From: a bacterium
GTDB lineage: Bacteria; Vulcanimicrobiota; JABDET01
Reading direction: 5' to 3'
Assembly: GCA_021817145.1 (NCBI GenBank)
Contig: JAKAVV010000005.1
Location: 32,241 to 96,240, forward strand
Length of the DNA: 64,000 nt
Shown here piece by piece: positions 8,279 through 19,288 of this stretch (its first letter is position 1; each line of letters starts with the position of its first letter). The notes under the pieces are model-generated. The model was given only the letters and a program-made list of their open reading frames with translations. It was not told where the DNA came from and made no database searches. A program made the translations under genes and the position numbers.

Positions 8279-9790
8279 ATGCGGCTTTCAAGAAAAAACA
8301 AACTCGTTATTTCATCGCTGTTTTCTTTTTTTATTTTTTTTCCAGCCCTATGTTTTGCCAATGCGATTCAAATTCCAAAAGACTGGGTGATAAAAAATTA
8401 TGCCCCCCAACAGGAATACATCTTTAAAAATCCTAAGCTTCCCGAGTCGATTATCTTAAAGAAAATGTACGGATTTCACCACTCGGCATTAGCCGTTCTT
8501 CGTGGAACAACCAGTCAGCTCGCAAGAATCTATCCTGATTTTCGATACCTTGCCATTTATGCCAACCCATCTCATACACTGGCAGAGTGCGAAATGATGT
8601 GGTATGATCCAAAATTCAAATATCAAGAACACGAAACCTGGTTTGTGGAGTTGAATCATGGGAAAGGCTTTTTGCTCACTCTTGATGTAAAAAATGCGCT
8701 TTTCCCTTATGTAGAAGGATGGTATAATGAAATTGCCGATAATCTTTTCCATGCTAGAATTCCTCAGGCTCAAGTTCCTCGCCCTGAAGCAGCTTCTCTT
8801 TATTTAAACAAACAAACCTGGGAACAGCCGATTGATTTGAGCAGAGTTAAATTGACAACCGTCAATGCTGGAGAATTTTGGATGCAGATTCCAGCCTTCT
8901 GGAGGGTTGTGTCAGCCTCGCCCCGCAGTTTTCACCTTGAAGTCCAGGGGAATGCAGGGGAGAGTTTTACAGTCAATTCTTTTTCTGTTGCTGCGAATGA
9001 GCAAACTCTGCAGAACGAGCTGACTGGATTAAGAGCCATGGGAGCGCCCCCACAGGTTCTGGAATTGAGATCTCGATTGTTAGCTCCTTATTTGTCGCCT
9101 GTTCAAGTGGTTCAGTATCTTTTTCCAAAAGTCGCTTCAGGATTGGCGCAAAACTTGAAGGTTTTAGGGAGTTCGAATGCGCGCGAATTTCAGCAAGATG
9201 GGGATCTTATTGAATCATCTGTGGTGACGTATGAATATCAAAAGATCATGGGAGGTAAAGCTGTCCCTGAAGAAGGAGCAGCCGAAATTATTACTGTTCG
9301 CCTTCCTTTTATCACCGCTCTGGATTATACCTGGAAACTGATTTATATTGGCGCAGAAGCTCCTCCATGGGTTTTTCAGAAAGAGATCCCTCTTTTTATG
9401 GCTATGGCTCATTCGATAAGGATAAATAATCAAGCGATTCTGCAAAATTCACAAAATAATCGAGCTCTTGGGAATGAGATTGCCAATTTTGGAGAACAGA
9501 GTATTCAAGGGTTTCAAAATTCGGAGAATTTGATTGCCAGCACAGGACAAAGAGTGATGTCAATGCAGTATAATTCTTGGGAAAATGGGTACAGCGGCAT
9601 GATGCACAATACTTATGGATGGATGGAAGCTTATACAGGAGAACAGCCTTATGTTGACACAAACACAGGGCAAAAAGTGATGCTTCAAGGATATGGGCTG
9701 CCAGGTGAAAAGGTAAGGGCTTATGAAAATACCCCTTATGGAATCGGACAAGGGGATGTTCTGCGCCCTGTTCCATTGGGCACATTTTAA
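8279..9790 (+). CDS. Exported protein of unknown function
   Basis: About 503 residues. The start is the ATG at 8279 (MRLSRKNK), preceded by AAAGGAGAG; it gives a clean signal peptide (basic start, hydrophobic VISSLFSFFIFFPALCF, cleavage near FANA). The mature part is rich in aromatic residues and has two roughly similar halves (about 25-160 and 175-390), each with a WVIKNY/FWMQIP-like strand start, possibly tandem PsbP/DUF-like beta domains. The last 100 residues are Asn/Gln/Gly/Tyr-rich and low in complexity. No catalytic motif recognised. It follows the lipoprotein gene closely, so the two probably form one operon. Confidence 0.7.
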   Translation: MRLSRKNKLVISSLFSFFIFFPALCFANAIQIPKDWVIKNYAPQQEYIFKNPKLPESIILKKMYGFHHSALAVLRGTTSQLARIYPDFRYLAIYANPSHTLAECEMMWYDPKFKYQEHETWFVELNHGKGFLLTLDVKNALFPYVEGWYNEIADNLFHARIPQAQVPRPEAASLYLNKQTWEQPIDLSRVKLTTVNAGEFWMQIPAFWRVVSASPRSFHLEVQGNAGESFTVNSFSVAANEQTLQNELTGLRAMGAPPQVLELRSRLLAPYLSPVQVVQYLFPKVASGLAQNLKVLGSSNAREFQQDGDLIESSVVTYEYQKIMGGKAVPEEGAAEIITVRLPFITALDYTWKLIYIGAEAPPWVFQKEIPLFMAMAHSIRINNQAILQNSQNNRALGNEIANFGEQSIQGFQNSENLIASTGQRVMSMQYNSWENGYSGMMHNTYGWMEAYTGEQPYVDTNTGQKVMLQGYGLPGEKVRAYENTPYGIGQGDVLRPVPLGTF

Positions 9791-9863
9791 TGTTCGATGG
9801 GCAGCGCTTTTTATAGATGAGAGCAAACAATTTTTAATGAGCAGTTTTTATTGTGGCTAAATT

Positions 9864-11204
9864 ATGATTATCATGAAATTTGGCGGAACCTCTGTTGGAA
9901 CTGCAGAGCGATTTTTGAATGTGGCAAATCTGATTCAGGGGAAAATCGCCGAGAAACCCGTTGTTGTGGTTTCTGCTGTTGGAGGGATTACCAATCTTCT
10001 TCTGCAGGCAGGTGAAGAATCTCTGCAGTTGGAACCATCCATCTCCAAACAAGAGGAGTTCCCTGCCAGCTTGAAAAGAATATATGAAATTCACGATGAA
10101 ATTTTAAAATTTCTTCAACTGGATCCTGAATTTTTTCAGAAGTTTTATGTCGAACTCTCGGAAATTTATAAAGGGATTTCACTTTTAAAGGAGTTCTCTC
10201 CTCGCGCCCGAGATTTAGTTTCTTCTTATGGAGAGAGAATTTCAGCTCGAATTTTAGCTGCTTGCCTGCAGAAATTGAAAATTAATGCGCAAGCAGTAGA
10301 TGCCTGGGATGCAGGGTTCATCACCACCAACGATTTTACCAATGCGCGTCTTCTTCCTGATTCTCCACACAAATTAAATGAAGCCATTGGCAAAATGAAT
10401 TTTCTGCCTGTCATCACTGGATTCATTGGGAAAAGCAGAGAGGGTCACATCACAACGATTGGAAGAGGTGGATCCGATTTTTCAGCCAGCCTCATTGGAG
10501 CAGCTGTTCAAGCAGGGATAATTGAAATATGGACAGATGTTTCAGGGATTATGACTTCTGATCCTCGTTTGGCGCCTCAGGCAAAACCTCTGGACAGTTT
10601 AAGCTTTCAGGAAGCCGCTGAGCTCAGTTATTTTGGAGCGAAAATTTTGCATCCTAAAACTATTGAACCCGCTATGAGAAAAAAGATTCCTGTTCTGGTA
10701 AAAAACAGTTTCAAGCCAGAAGAACCAGGAACCTTAATTCTGCCTGAAAGTGAAAAAGAACCAGGGCTGAAAGCGGTTACTTTAAAAAGAGGAATTGTCA
10801 GAGTAAACCTTTACTCTTCTGGAATGTTGGAGGCTCCTGGTTTTTTATCTAGAGTTTTTAAAATTTTCGAAAAACACGAGATCAGCGTTGATGTGATTGC
10901 CACCTCAGAAGTCAATGTGTCTTTAACCCTGGACCATGCGGATGGGTTTGAAAAAGCAGTGTCTGAACTTTCTGAGTTTGCGGACGTAGAGGTGGAAAGA
11001 GATCGAGCGATTATTTGTCTGGTTGGGGAGGGATTAAAACAAACCCCTGGAATTGCGGGGAGGGTTTTTAAAATATTGGGGGATGCCTGTATTAATATCG
11101 AGATGATCTCTCAAGGAGCCTCTCAAATCAACTTAACCTTTGTGGTGCGTTCTTCTGACAGCGATAAAGCAATAAAGCTTTTGCATCGCGAGTTTTTCGA
11201 ATAA
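9864..11204 (+). CDS. lysC: Aspartate kinase
   Basis: Phosphorylates aspartate, the first step to lysine, threonine, methionine and diaminopimelate. The N-terminal amino-acid kinase domain begins with KFGGTSVG (residues 5-12) and contains SYGERIS, GRGGSDFSA and WTDVSGIMTSDPR. Two C-terminal ACT domains follow (about 310-375 and 385-446; ISVDVIATSEVNVSLTL and CINIEMISQGASQ), which normally bind lysine and/or threonine for feedback control. Length 446 fits monofunctional aspartokinase III-type enzymes; no homoserine dehydrogenase is fused. First gene of the run continuing into tilS 5 bp downstream. Confidence 0.95.
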   Translation: MIIMKFGGTSVGTAERFLNVANLIQGKIAEKPVVVVSAVGGITNLLLQAGEESLQLEPSISKQEEFPASLKRIYEIHDEILKFLQLDPEFFQKFYVELSEIYKGISLLKEFSPRARDLVSSYGERISARILAACLQKLKINAQAVDAWDAGFITTNDFTNARLLPDSPHKLNEAIGKMNFLPVITGFIGKSREGHITTIGRGGSDFSASLIGAAVQAGIIEIWTDVSGIMTSDPRLAPQAKPLDSLSFQEAAELSYFGAKILHPKTIEPAMRKKIPVLVKNSFKPEEPGTLILPESEKEPGLKAVTLKRGIVRVNLYSSGMLEAPGFLSRVFKIFEKHEISVDVIATSEVNVSLTLDHADGFEKAVSELSEFADVEVERDRAIICLVGEGLKQTPGIAGRVFKILGDACINIEMISQGASQINLTFVVRSSDSDKAIKLLHREFFE

Positions 11205-11209
11205 AAATC

Positions 11210-12631
11210 ATGAATGCGCACTTTTTAAAAGAACGGTTTTTGGAAAATCTTTCCCTTATCGGAGTTCAAGCAGGATCAGGGATTCTGCTGGCTGTTTCTG
11301 GTGGTCCTGATTCCATGGCTATGCTTCATCTCTTTTTTGAGCTTAAGGAATCTCTTGATTTGCGCCTTGAAGTCATTCATATCAATCATCATCTTCGCAA
11401 TGGTGAAGCAGAAGAGGATGCCAGATTTGCGCAGAACCACTCAAAAATGCTAAATTTGCCTTTTAAACTTCTTCACTTCAAGATTTTCGAGTTTGCATTA
11501 AAAAAAAGGATTTCTATCGAAATGGCAGGACACAGGATTCGGCATCATTTTTTAAGACGTTACGCGAAAATTAAAAGATTGGATTACATTGCTCTTGCTC
11601 ACACGGCATCCGATCAGGCTGAAACGGTTTTTTTGAATGCGCTGAGAGGCGCCGGCCCAAGAGGCTTGGGTGGAATCCCTCTCAAAAAAGATTCTTTTAT
11701 CAGACCCTTACTCTGCTTTTCAAGAGAAGAGATTTTAAAATATGTAACAGAATTTGGGATTCCTTACCGCACCGACTCTTCTAATGCGAACACAGAATAT
11801 CAACGAAATTTAGTCAGGAATGAACTCTTTCCGCTCTTGGAAAAAAAAATTTCAAGAAAAATTCAGTTTAATTTAGCCCGAACTGCCGCTATTTTTCAAG
11901 AAGAAGAGAAATGGTTAGAAGACCAGATACTTCCTCATCTTGAAAAAAGAGTTCGTTTCCTTGGGTATGGGGTTTATGAATTGACAGCTGCTCCAGGAGA
12001 ATTTCCTCCTGCTCTGGAAAGAAGGATTCTTAGAAAATTTATTCAGATGGTCATCAAGAACCTTGAAGGAGTGAGTTTCGATCATATTGAAAGTATAAGA
12101 AAACTGCTGGACAAGAGAACAGGGAAAAGATTTACACTTTCCGATTTCGTAATAGAAAGAACGACTCAAGGATTAGCATTATCCAGAGCCTTTCAAAAGA
12201 TGTCAACTGTTATCCCTGTGAATATTCCGGGGGAAATTATCATAGAAAAGTTAAAGGTTGTTTTTAAAACAGAATTGGTAGGTGTTCCCATCGTGGAAGA
12301 AAGAGTTAAAATGAAAGAGATGTTTGACGAGAAGGATCGGCATCAAACAAAAGAACAGTATGGTTTTCTGGACTTCAATCTCCTTTCTCCCCCTTTTTTC
12401 ATTCGCTTCCGAAGAGAAGGGGATTGGTTTTTTCAACCAGGAATTGCGGGTAGAAAAAAACTTCAGGATTATTTTGTCAATAAAAAAATTCCGAGGCTTC
12501 TCCGAGATAAAATCCCTCTTTTTGAGGCAAATCAAGAGATTGTCTGGATTGGAGGATATGCTTTTTCTGAAAAGGCAATGGTTACTTCAAGAACGACCAA
12601 AATCATGAAACTCTCTTTGTCCCATGTTTGA
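11210..12631 (+). CDS. tilS: tRNA(Ile)-lysidine synthase
   Basis: Modifies C34 of tRNA-Ile(CAU) to lysidine so that it reads AUA. The N-terminal PP-loop ATPase domain has AVSGGPDSMA (residues 28-37), HINHHLR and LAHTASDQAETV. The middle helical domain and the C-terminal TilS domain (RFRREGDWFFQPGIAGRKKLQDYF near 395) are present, so this is the long form of 473 residues. Essential in bacteria that use this tRNA. It overlaps hpt by 8 nt; tilS-hpt-ftsH is a common bacterial order. Confidence 0.95.
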   Translation: MNAHFLKERFLENLSLIGVQAGSGILLAVSGGPDSMAMLHLFFELKESLDLRLEVIHINHHLRNGEAEEDARFAQNHSKMLNLPFKLLHFKIFEFALKKRISIEMAGHRIRHHFLRRYAKIKRLDYIALAHTASDQAETVFLNALRGAGPRGLGGIPLKKDSFIRPLLCFSREEILKYVTEFGIPYRTDSSNANTEYQRNLVRNELFPLLEKKISRKIQFNLARTAAIFQEEEKWLEDQILPHLEKRVRFLGYGVYELTAAPGEFPPALERRILRKFIQMVIKNLEGVSFDHIESIRKLLDKRTGKRFTLSDFVIERTTQGLALSRAFQKMSTVIPVNIPGEIIIEKLKVVFKTELVGVPIVEERVKMKEMFDEKDRHQTKEQYGFLDFNLLSPPFFIRFRREGDWFFQPGIAGRKKLQDYFVNKKIPRLLRDKIPLFEANQEIVWIGGYAFSEKAMVTSRTTKIMKLSLSHV

Positions 12632-13193
12632 ATATCCTTTGCCTCATCCAGAACCTCCTGTTGAATTTGAAGAGATTTTGCTAACTGAGGCTGTGATTCA
12701 AAAAAGAGTAAAAGAACTGGGAGAACAGGTTTCAAAGGATTACCAGGAAAAAGATCTGCATCTGGTGGCTCTCTTGAAAGGAGCTCTGGTGTTTCTCGCT
12801 GATTTTTCACGCGCTCTGCAAATACAAGTTACCCTTGATTTCATGGTTGTATCCAGCTACATATCCGCAAAAAGTTCAGGAGAGGCAAGAATTTTAAAAG
12901 ATTTAGAGCTTCCAATTAAAGGACGACACGTCCTTGTTGTGGAAGATATCATTGACAATGGAGTTACTCTTCAAGCCATTATGGAAACCTTGAAATTAAG
13001 AAAACCCGCTTCTATAAAAATCTGCACTCTTCTGGACAAGTCAGAAGCGCGAAAGATCCCCGTAAAACCAGATTATAACGGATTTACGGTCCCAAATAAA
13101 TTTCTGATTGGATACGGACTGGATTTTGAAGAAAAATATAGAAACTTTCCATACGTTGCTGTATTAAAAAAGGAGGCTTACGAAAGCCATTGA
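12624..13193 (+). CDS. hpt: Hypoxanthine(-guanine) phosphoribosyltransferase, copy 1
   Basis: Purine salvage enzyme joining hypoxanthine or guanine to PRPP. The PRPP-binding motif VLVVEDIIDNGVTL (about 109-122) is present with both acidic residues, and the base-binding end FLIGYGLDFEEKYRNFPYV is intact. Length 189 is normal. Overlaps tilS upstream (8 nt) and ftsH downstream (TTGA). A second paralogue lies 2.3 kb downstream; the PRPP loop differs by Asn in place of Thr (IDNG here, VDTG in copy 2), so specificity or activity may differ. Confidence 0.93.
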   Translation: MFEYPLPHPEPPVEFEEILLTEAVIQKRVKELGEQVSKDYQEKDLHLVALLKGALVFLADFSRALQIQVTLDFMVVSSYISAKSSGEARILKDLELPIKGRHVLVVEDIIDNGVTLQAIMETLKLRKPASIKICTLLDKSEARKIPVKPDYNGFTVPNKFLIGYGLDFEEKYRNFPYVAVLKKEAYESH

Positions 13194-15124
13194 GTAAGGG
13201 AACTCGCGGTTTTATTCTTGTTATTTTGTTTTTTTTGGCTATTCTGTTCATGGCACATTATTTTCAAGGGTTTAGTCAGCAGCCAAAGCGTCTTTCATTC
13301 AGCCAATTTTTAATGGATGTAAAAGCGGGCAAGATTAAACAGGTAAAAATTGCCCGCCATCGCAGCAGCGGTGTTTCCAGCATCAATGGCGTTTTCAGCG
13401 CTCCAGGCAAAAAAGAGTTTAAAACCAGGGCTCCAAACTATCCTAATCTTGTCCCTTTTCTTATTAAGCACCATGTTGCTGTTAGAGCGGAGAAAGTCAA
13501 TGGCATGCAGTGGATTTATTTTCTTATTAATGTCGCTCCTTTTATTCTGATTCTTGTTTTTATTGTCTGGATGATGAGGCAGGCTCATGTGGGGGGAAGC
13601 GCTGCTTTTTCTTTTGGGAAAAGCAAACATAAAATGTTAAATGAAAACCGCACAAAGGTTTCGTTTGATGATGTGGCAGGGGTTGAAGAAGCAAAAGAAG
13701 AGCTGCAGGAAATCGTGGAATTTTTAAAAAACCCCAAGCGTTTCCAGGCATTAGGAGCCAGGATTCCAAAAGGAGTTCTTCTGATTGGCCCTCCTGGATC
13801 AGGGAAAACCCTTTTAGCTAAAGCGGTATCAGGGGAAGCAGGAGTCCCTTTCTTTTCTTTGAGCGGATCTGAATTTGTGGAAATGTTTGTCGGGGTAGGG
13901 GCTGCTCGTGTCAGGGATCTGTTTGAACAAGCTAAAAGAAATGCCCCCTGCATTGTGTTTGTGGATGAGATTGATGCAGTTGGAAGGCAGAGAGGGGCAG
14001 GACTTGGAGGTGGCCATGATGAACGAGAACAAACTCTAAATCAGCTCCTTGTAGAAATGGATGGATTTGAGCCTAACAGCGGGGTTATTATTCTGGCAGC
14101 CACAAACCGCCCTGATGTTCTGGATCCGGCACTTTTAAGGGCAGGCCGTTTTGATAGACAGGTTATTCTGGATAGACCGGATATTGTGGGCAGAAACGCT
14201 ATTTTAAAAATTCATGCGCGGAAAAAAGTGCTGCATCCTGATGTAAATCTAGATCACTTAGCTAAAAGGACTCCTGGATTTTCAGGGGCTGATCTGGAAA
14301 ATCTTTTAAATGAAGCGGCTCTTTTAGCAGCAAGAGCGGGAAAGAAATTCATTGAAATGGTTGACTGTGAAGAGGCGATTGATAGAGTTTTAATGGGACC
14401 TGCTAAAAAAAGCAAAGTGATGAGCGAGAAAGAAAAAACAAGAACAGCCTATCATGAAGCAGGACATGCTCTTGTTGGAAAGCTGCTTCCTCATGCGGAT
14501 CCTGTTCGAAAAGTCACTGTCCTGCCAAGAGGAATGGCTCTTGGGGTAACCTGGTCTCATCCTGAAGAAGATAAATATAATCGCACAAAAGAGGAGTTAA
14601 TCGCTCAAATCACAGTTGCCATGGGTGGCAGAGCAGCTGAAGAATTGGCTTTTGGTGAAATCTCCACAGGAGCGTCCAATGATATTGAAAAAGCCACTGA
14701 ACTGGCGCGCGCCATGATCACAGAGTTTGGAATGAGCGAGCGGTTAGGTCCCCGATCTTTTGGCAGGAAAAATCGAGCTGTTTTTTTGGGAAGAGATCTC
14801 ATGGAGGACAGAAATTACTCTGAAACCGTTGCTTCTAAAATAGACGAGGAGGTCAATGGAATTATTGATCAATGTCATCAGGATGCGGTAAAGCTGCTGA
14901 CCGAGAATCGAAATACACTGGATCGAATAGCAAAAGAGCTTCAGGATCATGAGGTTCTAGAAGGACCTGATCTGGATAAAATCATGCAAGGGGAGCCTCT
15001 TGATAAGCCCAAAAAATCTGAACAGCCTGCTGTTACTCCTGCTCAAGCAGAACCAAATCCTCCAGAGAACATTGCCGCTCAGGTGAAAATCCCGCAAGGA
15101 AAGGTGGTGCCTCAAGAAGGTTGA
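13190..15124 (+). CDS. ftsH: ATP-dependent membrane zinc protease FtsH
   Basis: Membrane-anchored AAA+ metalloprotease for membrane-protein quality control and regulated proteolysis. TM1 lies at about 7-25 and TM2 at about 108-130, flanking a periplasmic domain. AAA motifs: Walker A GPPGSGKT near 199-206, Walker B IVFVDEID near 257, second-region-of-homology arginines in LRAGRFDR. The zinc site HEAGH is near 422-426, with the third ligand Asp in the ASNDIEKAT region. The tail beyond about 610 is Pro/Gln-rich. The TTG start overlaps the hpt stop (TTGA) with GGAGG 13 nt upstream. Confidence 0.97.
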   Translation: MSKGTRGFILVILFFLAILFMAHYFQGFSQQPKRLSFSQFLMDVKAGKIKQVKIARHRSSGVSSINGVFSAPGKKEFKTRAPNYPNLVPFLIKHHVAVRAEKVNGMQWIYFLINVAPFILILVFIVWMMRQAHVGGSAAFSFGKSKHKMLNENRTKVSFDDVAGVEEAKEELQEIVEFLKNPKRFQALGARIPKGVLLIGPPGSGKTLLAKAVSGEAGVPFFSLSGSEFVEMFVGVGAARVRDLFEQAKRNAPCIVFVDEIDAVGRQRGAGLGGGHDEREQTLNQLLVEMDGFEPNSGVIILAATNRPDVLDPALLRAGRFDRQVILDRPDIVGRNAILKIHARKKVLHPDVNLDHLAKRTPGFSGADLENLLNEAALLAARAGKKFIEMVDCEEAIDRVLMGPAKKSKVMSEKEKTRTAYHEAGHALVGKLLPHADPVRKVTVLPRGMALGVTWSHPEEDKYNRTKEELIAQITVAMGGRAAEELAFGEISTGASNDIEKATELARAMITEFGMSERLGPRSFGRKNRAVFLGRDLMEDRNYSETVASKIDEEVNGIIDQCHQDAVKLLTENRNTLDRIAKELQDHEVLEGPDLDKIMQGEPLDKPKKSEQPAVTPAQAEPNPPENIAAQVKIPQGKVVPQEG

Positions 15125-15441
15125 AAAAAAATTTCGCTCACAAAAGCGAAGAAGAGTTTGCCAAAATTCTTGATTATTATCAAATCCGATGGGAATATGA
15201 ACCCCATGCTTTTCCAATTGCGTGGGATAGAGAAGGGAATGTTGTCCAGAGATTCACCCCGGATTTTTACCTTCCCGACTTAAATCTTTATATTGAATTA
15301 ACCACTCTGAAGCAGAGACTGGTGACAAAAAAGAATCGAAAGATCCGCCTTCTAAAAGAATTTTATCCTGACGTCAACTTAAAAGTTTTTTATGGAAAGG
15401 ATTATCGCTCACTTCTTGTGAAATATGGATTTGGGGAATAA
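15121..15441 (+). CDS. Small protein with possible PD-(D/E)XK nuclease-like fold
   Basis: A 106-residue protein starting at a TTG that overlaps the ftsH stop. The pattern SEEEFAKIL near the N-terminus, FTPDFYLPDLNLYIELT in the middle (Asp, then Glu-x-Thr about 12 residues later) and a following basic helix resembles the minimal PD-(D/E)XK nuclease core, with Thr in place of the usual catalytic Lys. It is embedded between ftsH and the second hpt gene, an unusual place for a nuclease. Function not known; it may bind nucleic acid or be inactive. Confidence 0.6.
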   Translation: MKKNFAHKSEEEFAKILDYYQIRWEYEPHAFPIAWDREGNVVQRFTPDFYLPDLNLYIELTTLKQRLVTKKNRKIRLLKEFYPDVNLKVFYGKDYRSLLVKYGFGE

Positions 15442-15460
15442 AAGGGAGGGGAAAAAGGGG

Positions 15461-16000
15461 ATGTTAAAGGATGTTGAAGAGGTTGTTTTCAGCGAGGCTC
15501 AAATTCAAGAACGAATTAAAAAACTCTGTGAGGAGATTGCAGATGCTTATGAAAAAAAGCCTGTTTTACTGGTGGGAATCTTAAAAGGCTGCCTGTTTTT
15601 TATGGCTGATTTAATGAGAAAATTGGATATCCCAGTGGCAATTGATTTTATTTCTGTTTCATCTTACGGTCCTTCAACCGAAAAAACGGGGGCTGTGAAA
15701 ATTTTGAAAGATTTGGACACTCCGATTCAGGATAAACATGTTCTTATTATAGAAGATGTTGTGGATACAGGTTTAACGCTCGGGTATCTTTTGCGGAATT
15801 TGAAAGAGAGGTCCCCTGCTTCTCTGCAAGTATGCTCGCTTTTAGACAAACCGGATTATCGAATTGTCGGGATCCCTTTGCAATTCAAGGGATTTGAGTT
15901 GGGGAAAAAGTTTGTTGTTGGATACGGGCTGGATTATCAAGGAAAATACCGCCATCTCCCTTTTATCGCTTCTTTAAAAAAGGAGATCTGTCCTCTTTAA
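15461..16000 (+). CDS. hpt: Hypoxanthine phosphoribosyltransferase, copy 2
   Basis: Second HPRT of about 179 residues with the PRPP motif VLIIEDVVDTGLTL and the terminal VVGYGLDYQGKYRHLPFI. The ATG at 15461 is chosen because GGGAGGGG lies just upstream; an earlier ATG at 15425 overlaps the preceding gene and has no such site. This copy matches the canonical bacterial HPRT loop (DTG) better than copy 1. The next gene starts directly after the stop codon. Confidence 0.92.
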   Translation: MLKDVEEVVFSEAQIQERIKKLCEEIADAYEKKPVLLVGILKGCLFFMADLMRKLDIPVAIDFISVSSYGPSTEKTGAVKILKDLDTPIQDKHVLIIEDVVDTGLTLGYLLRNLKERSPASLQVCSLLDKPDYRIVGIPLQFKGFELGKKFVVGYGLDYQGKYRHLPFIASLKKEICPL

Positions 16001-16693
16001 ATGAGCACTCTGCCGCTCTATCATCTGCAGCAAATTGATTCCCGAATGGAAAGCATTGAAAACGAGCTGAGTCTGCTACTGGAACCCTTAGCTGAAGAAA
16101 AAGGATTTCAAGAGGTTTCTTATTCTTACGAACGGGTTGAAAAAAAACGGAAAGAAGCTGAACGTCTGCAGAAAGCGGCTGAGATGGAACTGTCCAGCAT
16201 TGAATCCGAAAAAAAAGCGGTTGAGAAGAAACTGTACAGCGGGAAAGTAACGAATTCAAAAGAGCTTTTGCAATTAGAAAAAGAGATTCAGCAAATTCAG
16301 AAAAAGCGGGATGTCATGGATGAGAGAATTTTAAAAGGGATGGAAACCCTTGAGCAGCTCGAAAAGGAAAGTTCCTTTAAAAAAAAAGAGATGGAAGCAG
16401 CAAAAGCCAGTTTAGAAATCGCTCAAAAAAACAGGGAGGGGGAAAAAACAAACCTGGTTCAAGCATTAGATGAATTGAAAAGGAAAAGAGAAAACCAGCT
16501 TCAAGCCATCAATTTGGAATGGATTGATTTATATCTCTCTCTTAAAGATAAAAAAGATGGTGTTGCTGTCGCAAAAGTGGAAAATCAGGCGTGCGGCGGC
16601 TGTTTTATGGAGGTTCCTGGCACCCTGATTCAAAAAGCCCGATCTTTAGAAATGGTTACCTGCAGCTCTTGCGGCAGGATCCTTGTGATGTAA
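16001..16693 (+). CDS. C4-type zinc ribbon, coiled-coil protein (CdsZ/DUF164 family)
   Basis: A 230-residue protein with a long alpha-helical coiled coil (about 25-175, heavily charged Glu/Lys) and a C-terminal zinc ribbon of two Cys pairs, CGGC near 200 and CSSC near 223. This is the zf-RING_7/DUF164 architecture, with members called CdsZ and reported to bind nucleic acid or act in secretion contexts; the general role is unsettled. ATG follows the hpt stop without a gap, suggesting coupling. Confidence 0.85.
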   Translation: MSTLPLYHLQQIDSRMESIENELSLLLEPLAEEKGFQEVSYSYERVEKKRKEAERLQKAAEMELSSIESEKKAVEKKLYSGKVTNSKELLQLEKEIQQIQKKRDVMDERILKGMETLEQLEKESSFKKKEMEAAKASLEIAQKNREGEKTNLVQALDELKRKRENQLQAINLEWIDLYLSLKDKKDGVAVAKVENQACGGCFMEVPGTLIQKARSLEMVTCSSCGRILVM

Positions 16694-16726
16694 AAAGAAC
16701 TGTTTAAATTTGGAGGAGATTAATGA

Positions 16727-17017
16727 ATGCCGTATAGACCTTGTGTTTTCCGATCCTCCCAGTTGGGAATTTTCCAATGCGAAAAACATTTTTTTCAGCA
16801 CAGCGATCCAGAACAGTATGAACAATTATATCAGTTCTGTCTGGAGCATGTGCCTGACCGCTTTTGCCCCCATATTGACTTTGGATTTAACATGCAGGAA
16901 AAGCCGCCAAAAGTATATATCAACTGCACCCATACTTATTATGCTCGACCCTTAAAAAGTTTCGCGGAATGCGCTCAGTGCGATTTCCCTGACAAAGAAG
17001 GATTTTCTTTAGGATAA
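16727..17017 (+). CDS. Small Cys/His-rich protein of unknown function
   Basis: A 96-residue protein with 7 Cys and 5 His spread over the chain (PCVFRSS, CEKHFFQH, FCLEHVPDRFCPH, NCTHTYY, ECAQCDF). The spacing suggests metal binding but matches no zinc finger I know. GGAGGAG lies about 8-10 nt before the ATG at 16727, and the next gene purA starts 3 bp after its stop, both favouring a real gene. An earlier ATG at 16722 stops after four codons. No function proposed. Confidence 0.65.
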   Translation: MPYRPCVFRSSQLGIFQCEKHFFQHSDPEQYEQLYQFCLEHVPDRFCPHIDFGFNMQEKPPKVYINCTHTYYARPLKSFAECAQCDFPDKEGFSLG

Positions 17018-18285
<1,268 letters not shown>

Positions 18286-18286
<1 letters not shown>

Positions 18287-19281
18287 TGGATCAGAATAGC
18301 CCGGAATTTGAAAGAACTCGCAATTTTTATCAAAAAGATTTTTTAACTTATCTTTCTGTCGAAAGAAATCTTGCGCCCCGAACGGTTAAAGAGTATAAAG
18401 ACGATTTGAATCATTTTCTCCATTCTAAAACCATCGCTGTCGAAAAGAATCAAGACTTTTCTCTTTCCAATGTGGATGAGCGCACCCTTAGAGAATATCT
18501 GGCTGAATTGAAGCAAGATCGCCATTATACTCCTCGCTCCATGAATCGGAAAATCGCCTGTTTGAAATCTTACTTTGGTTTTCTCGAAAAAGATAAATTT
18601 ATCGCTCGATCTCCTCTTGCCGCTTTGAAAAGCGTTAAAGACATCAGACCTCTTCCAAAGGTATTATCGGTTGAAGAAGTCGATCGGCTGTTAAACTCAG
18701 TCCCAATTCTTGAAGTTCCAAAACAATTGTCTCAAGAGTGGATCAAGAAAAATTTCGGCATGATTCGAGACAGAGCAATCATGGAATTATTATATGCCTC
18801 AGGGATCAGAGTCAGTGAGTTGGTTGGATTGAATTTAGAAGCCATTGATTGGGAAAAAAGAATGCTTAAAGTGCTAGGAAAAGGAAGAAAAGAGAGGTAC
18901 GTTTTCTTTAATGAAACCTCCGCAAAAACCCTGAATATATATTGTAAAATACGGACTCAATCCAAGACACAAGCCCTTTTTTTAAACAAAAAGGGGGAGA
19001 GAATTTCAGCTCGAATGGTTCAGCTCTTGTTAAAGAAGCATTTAAAAAGAGCAGGTATTCAGAGAATGGCATCTCCTCATACACTTCGCCATTCTTTTGC
19101 CACTCATCTTTTAGAAGGGGGAGCTGATCTGGTAGCCATTAAAGAACTGCTTGGACACGCCAATCTGGCGACTACCCAAATTTACACCAATATTTCTCTT
19201 TCGCATATTAAACAAACGTATGATCAGGCTCATCCAAGAGGATCTGGGCATTTAAAGAAAAAACCCTTAGGAAGGGTATAA
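18286..19281 (+). CDS. XerC/XerD-type tyrosine recombinase
   Basis: Site-specific tyrosine recombinase of about 331 residues. The N-terminal SAM-like DNA-binding domain has LAPRTVKEYKDDL near 28. The catalytic residues are all visible: Arg in YASGIRVSELVGL, His-x-x-Arg in HTLRHSFATH, the second His in LLGHANLATT and the nucleophile Tyr in TQIYTNIS. Chromosome-dimer resolution is the likely role, because it lies in a housekeeping run rather than in a mobile element. ATG at 18286 overlaps the purA stop (TGATG); a TTG three bases earlier is also possible. C versus D cannot be told here. Confidence 0.9.
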
Positions 19282-19288
19282 TATAAAA

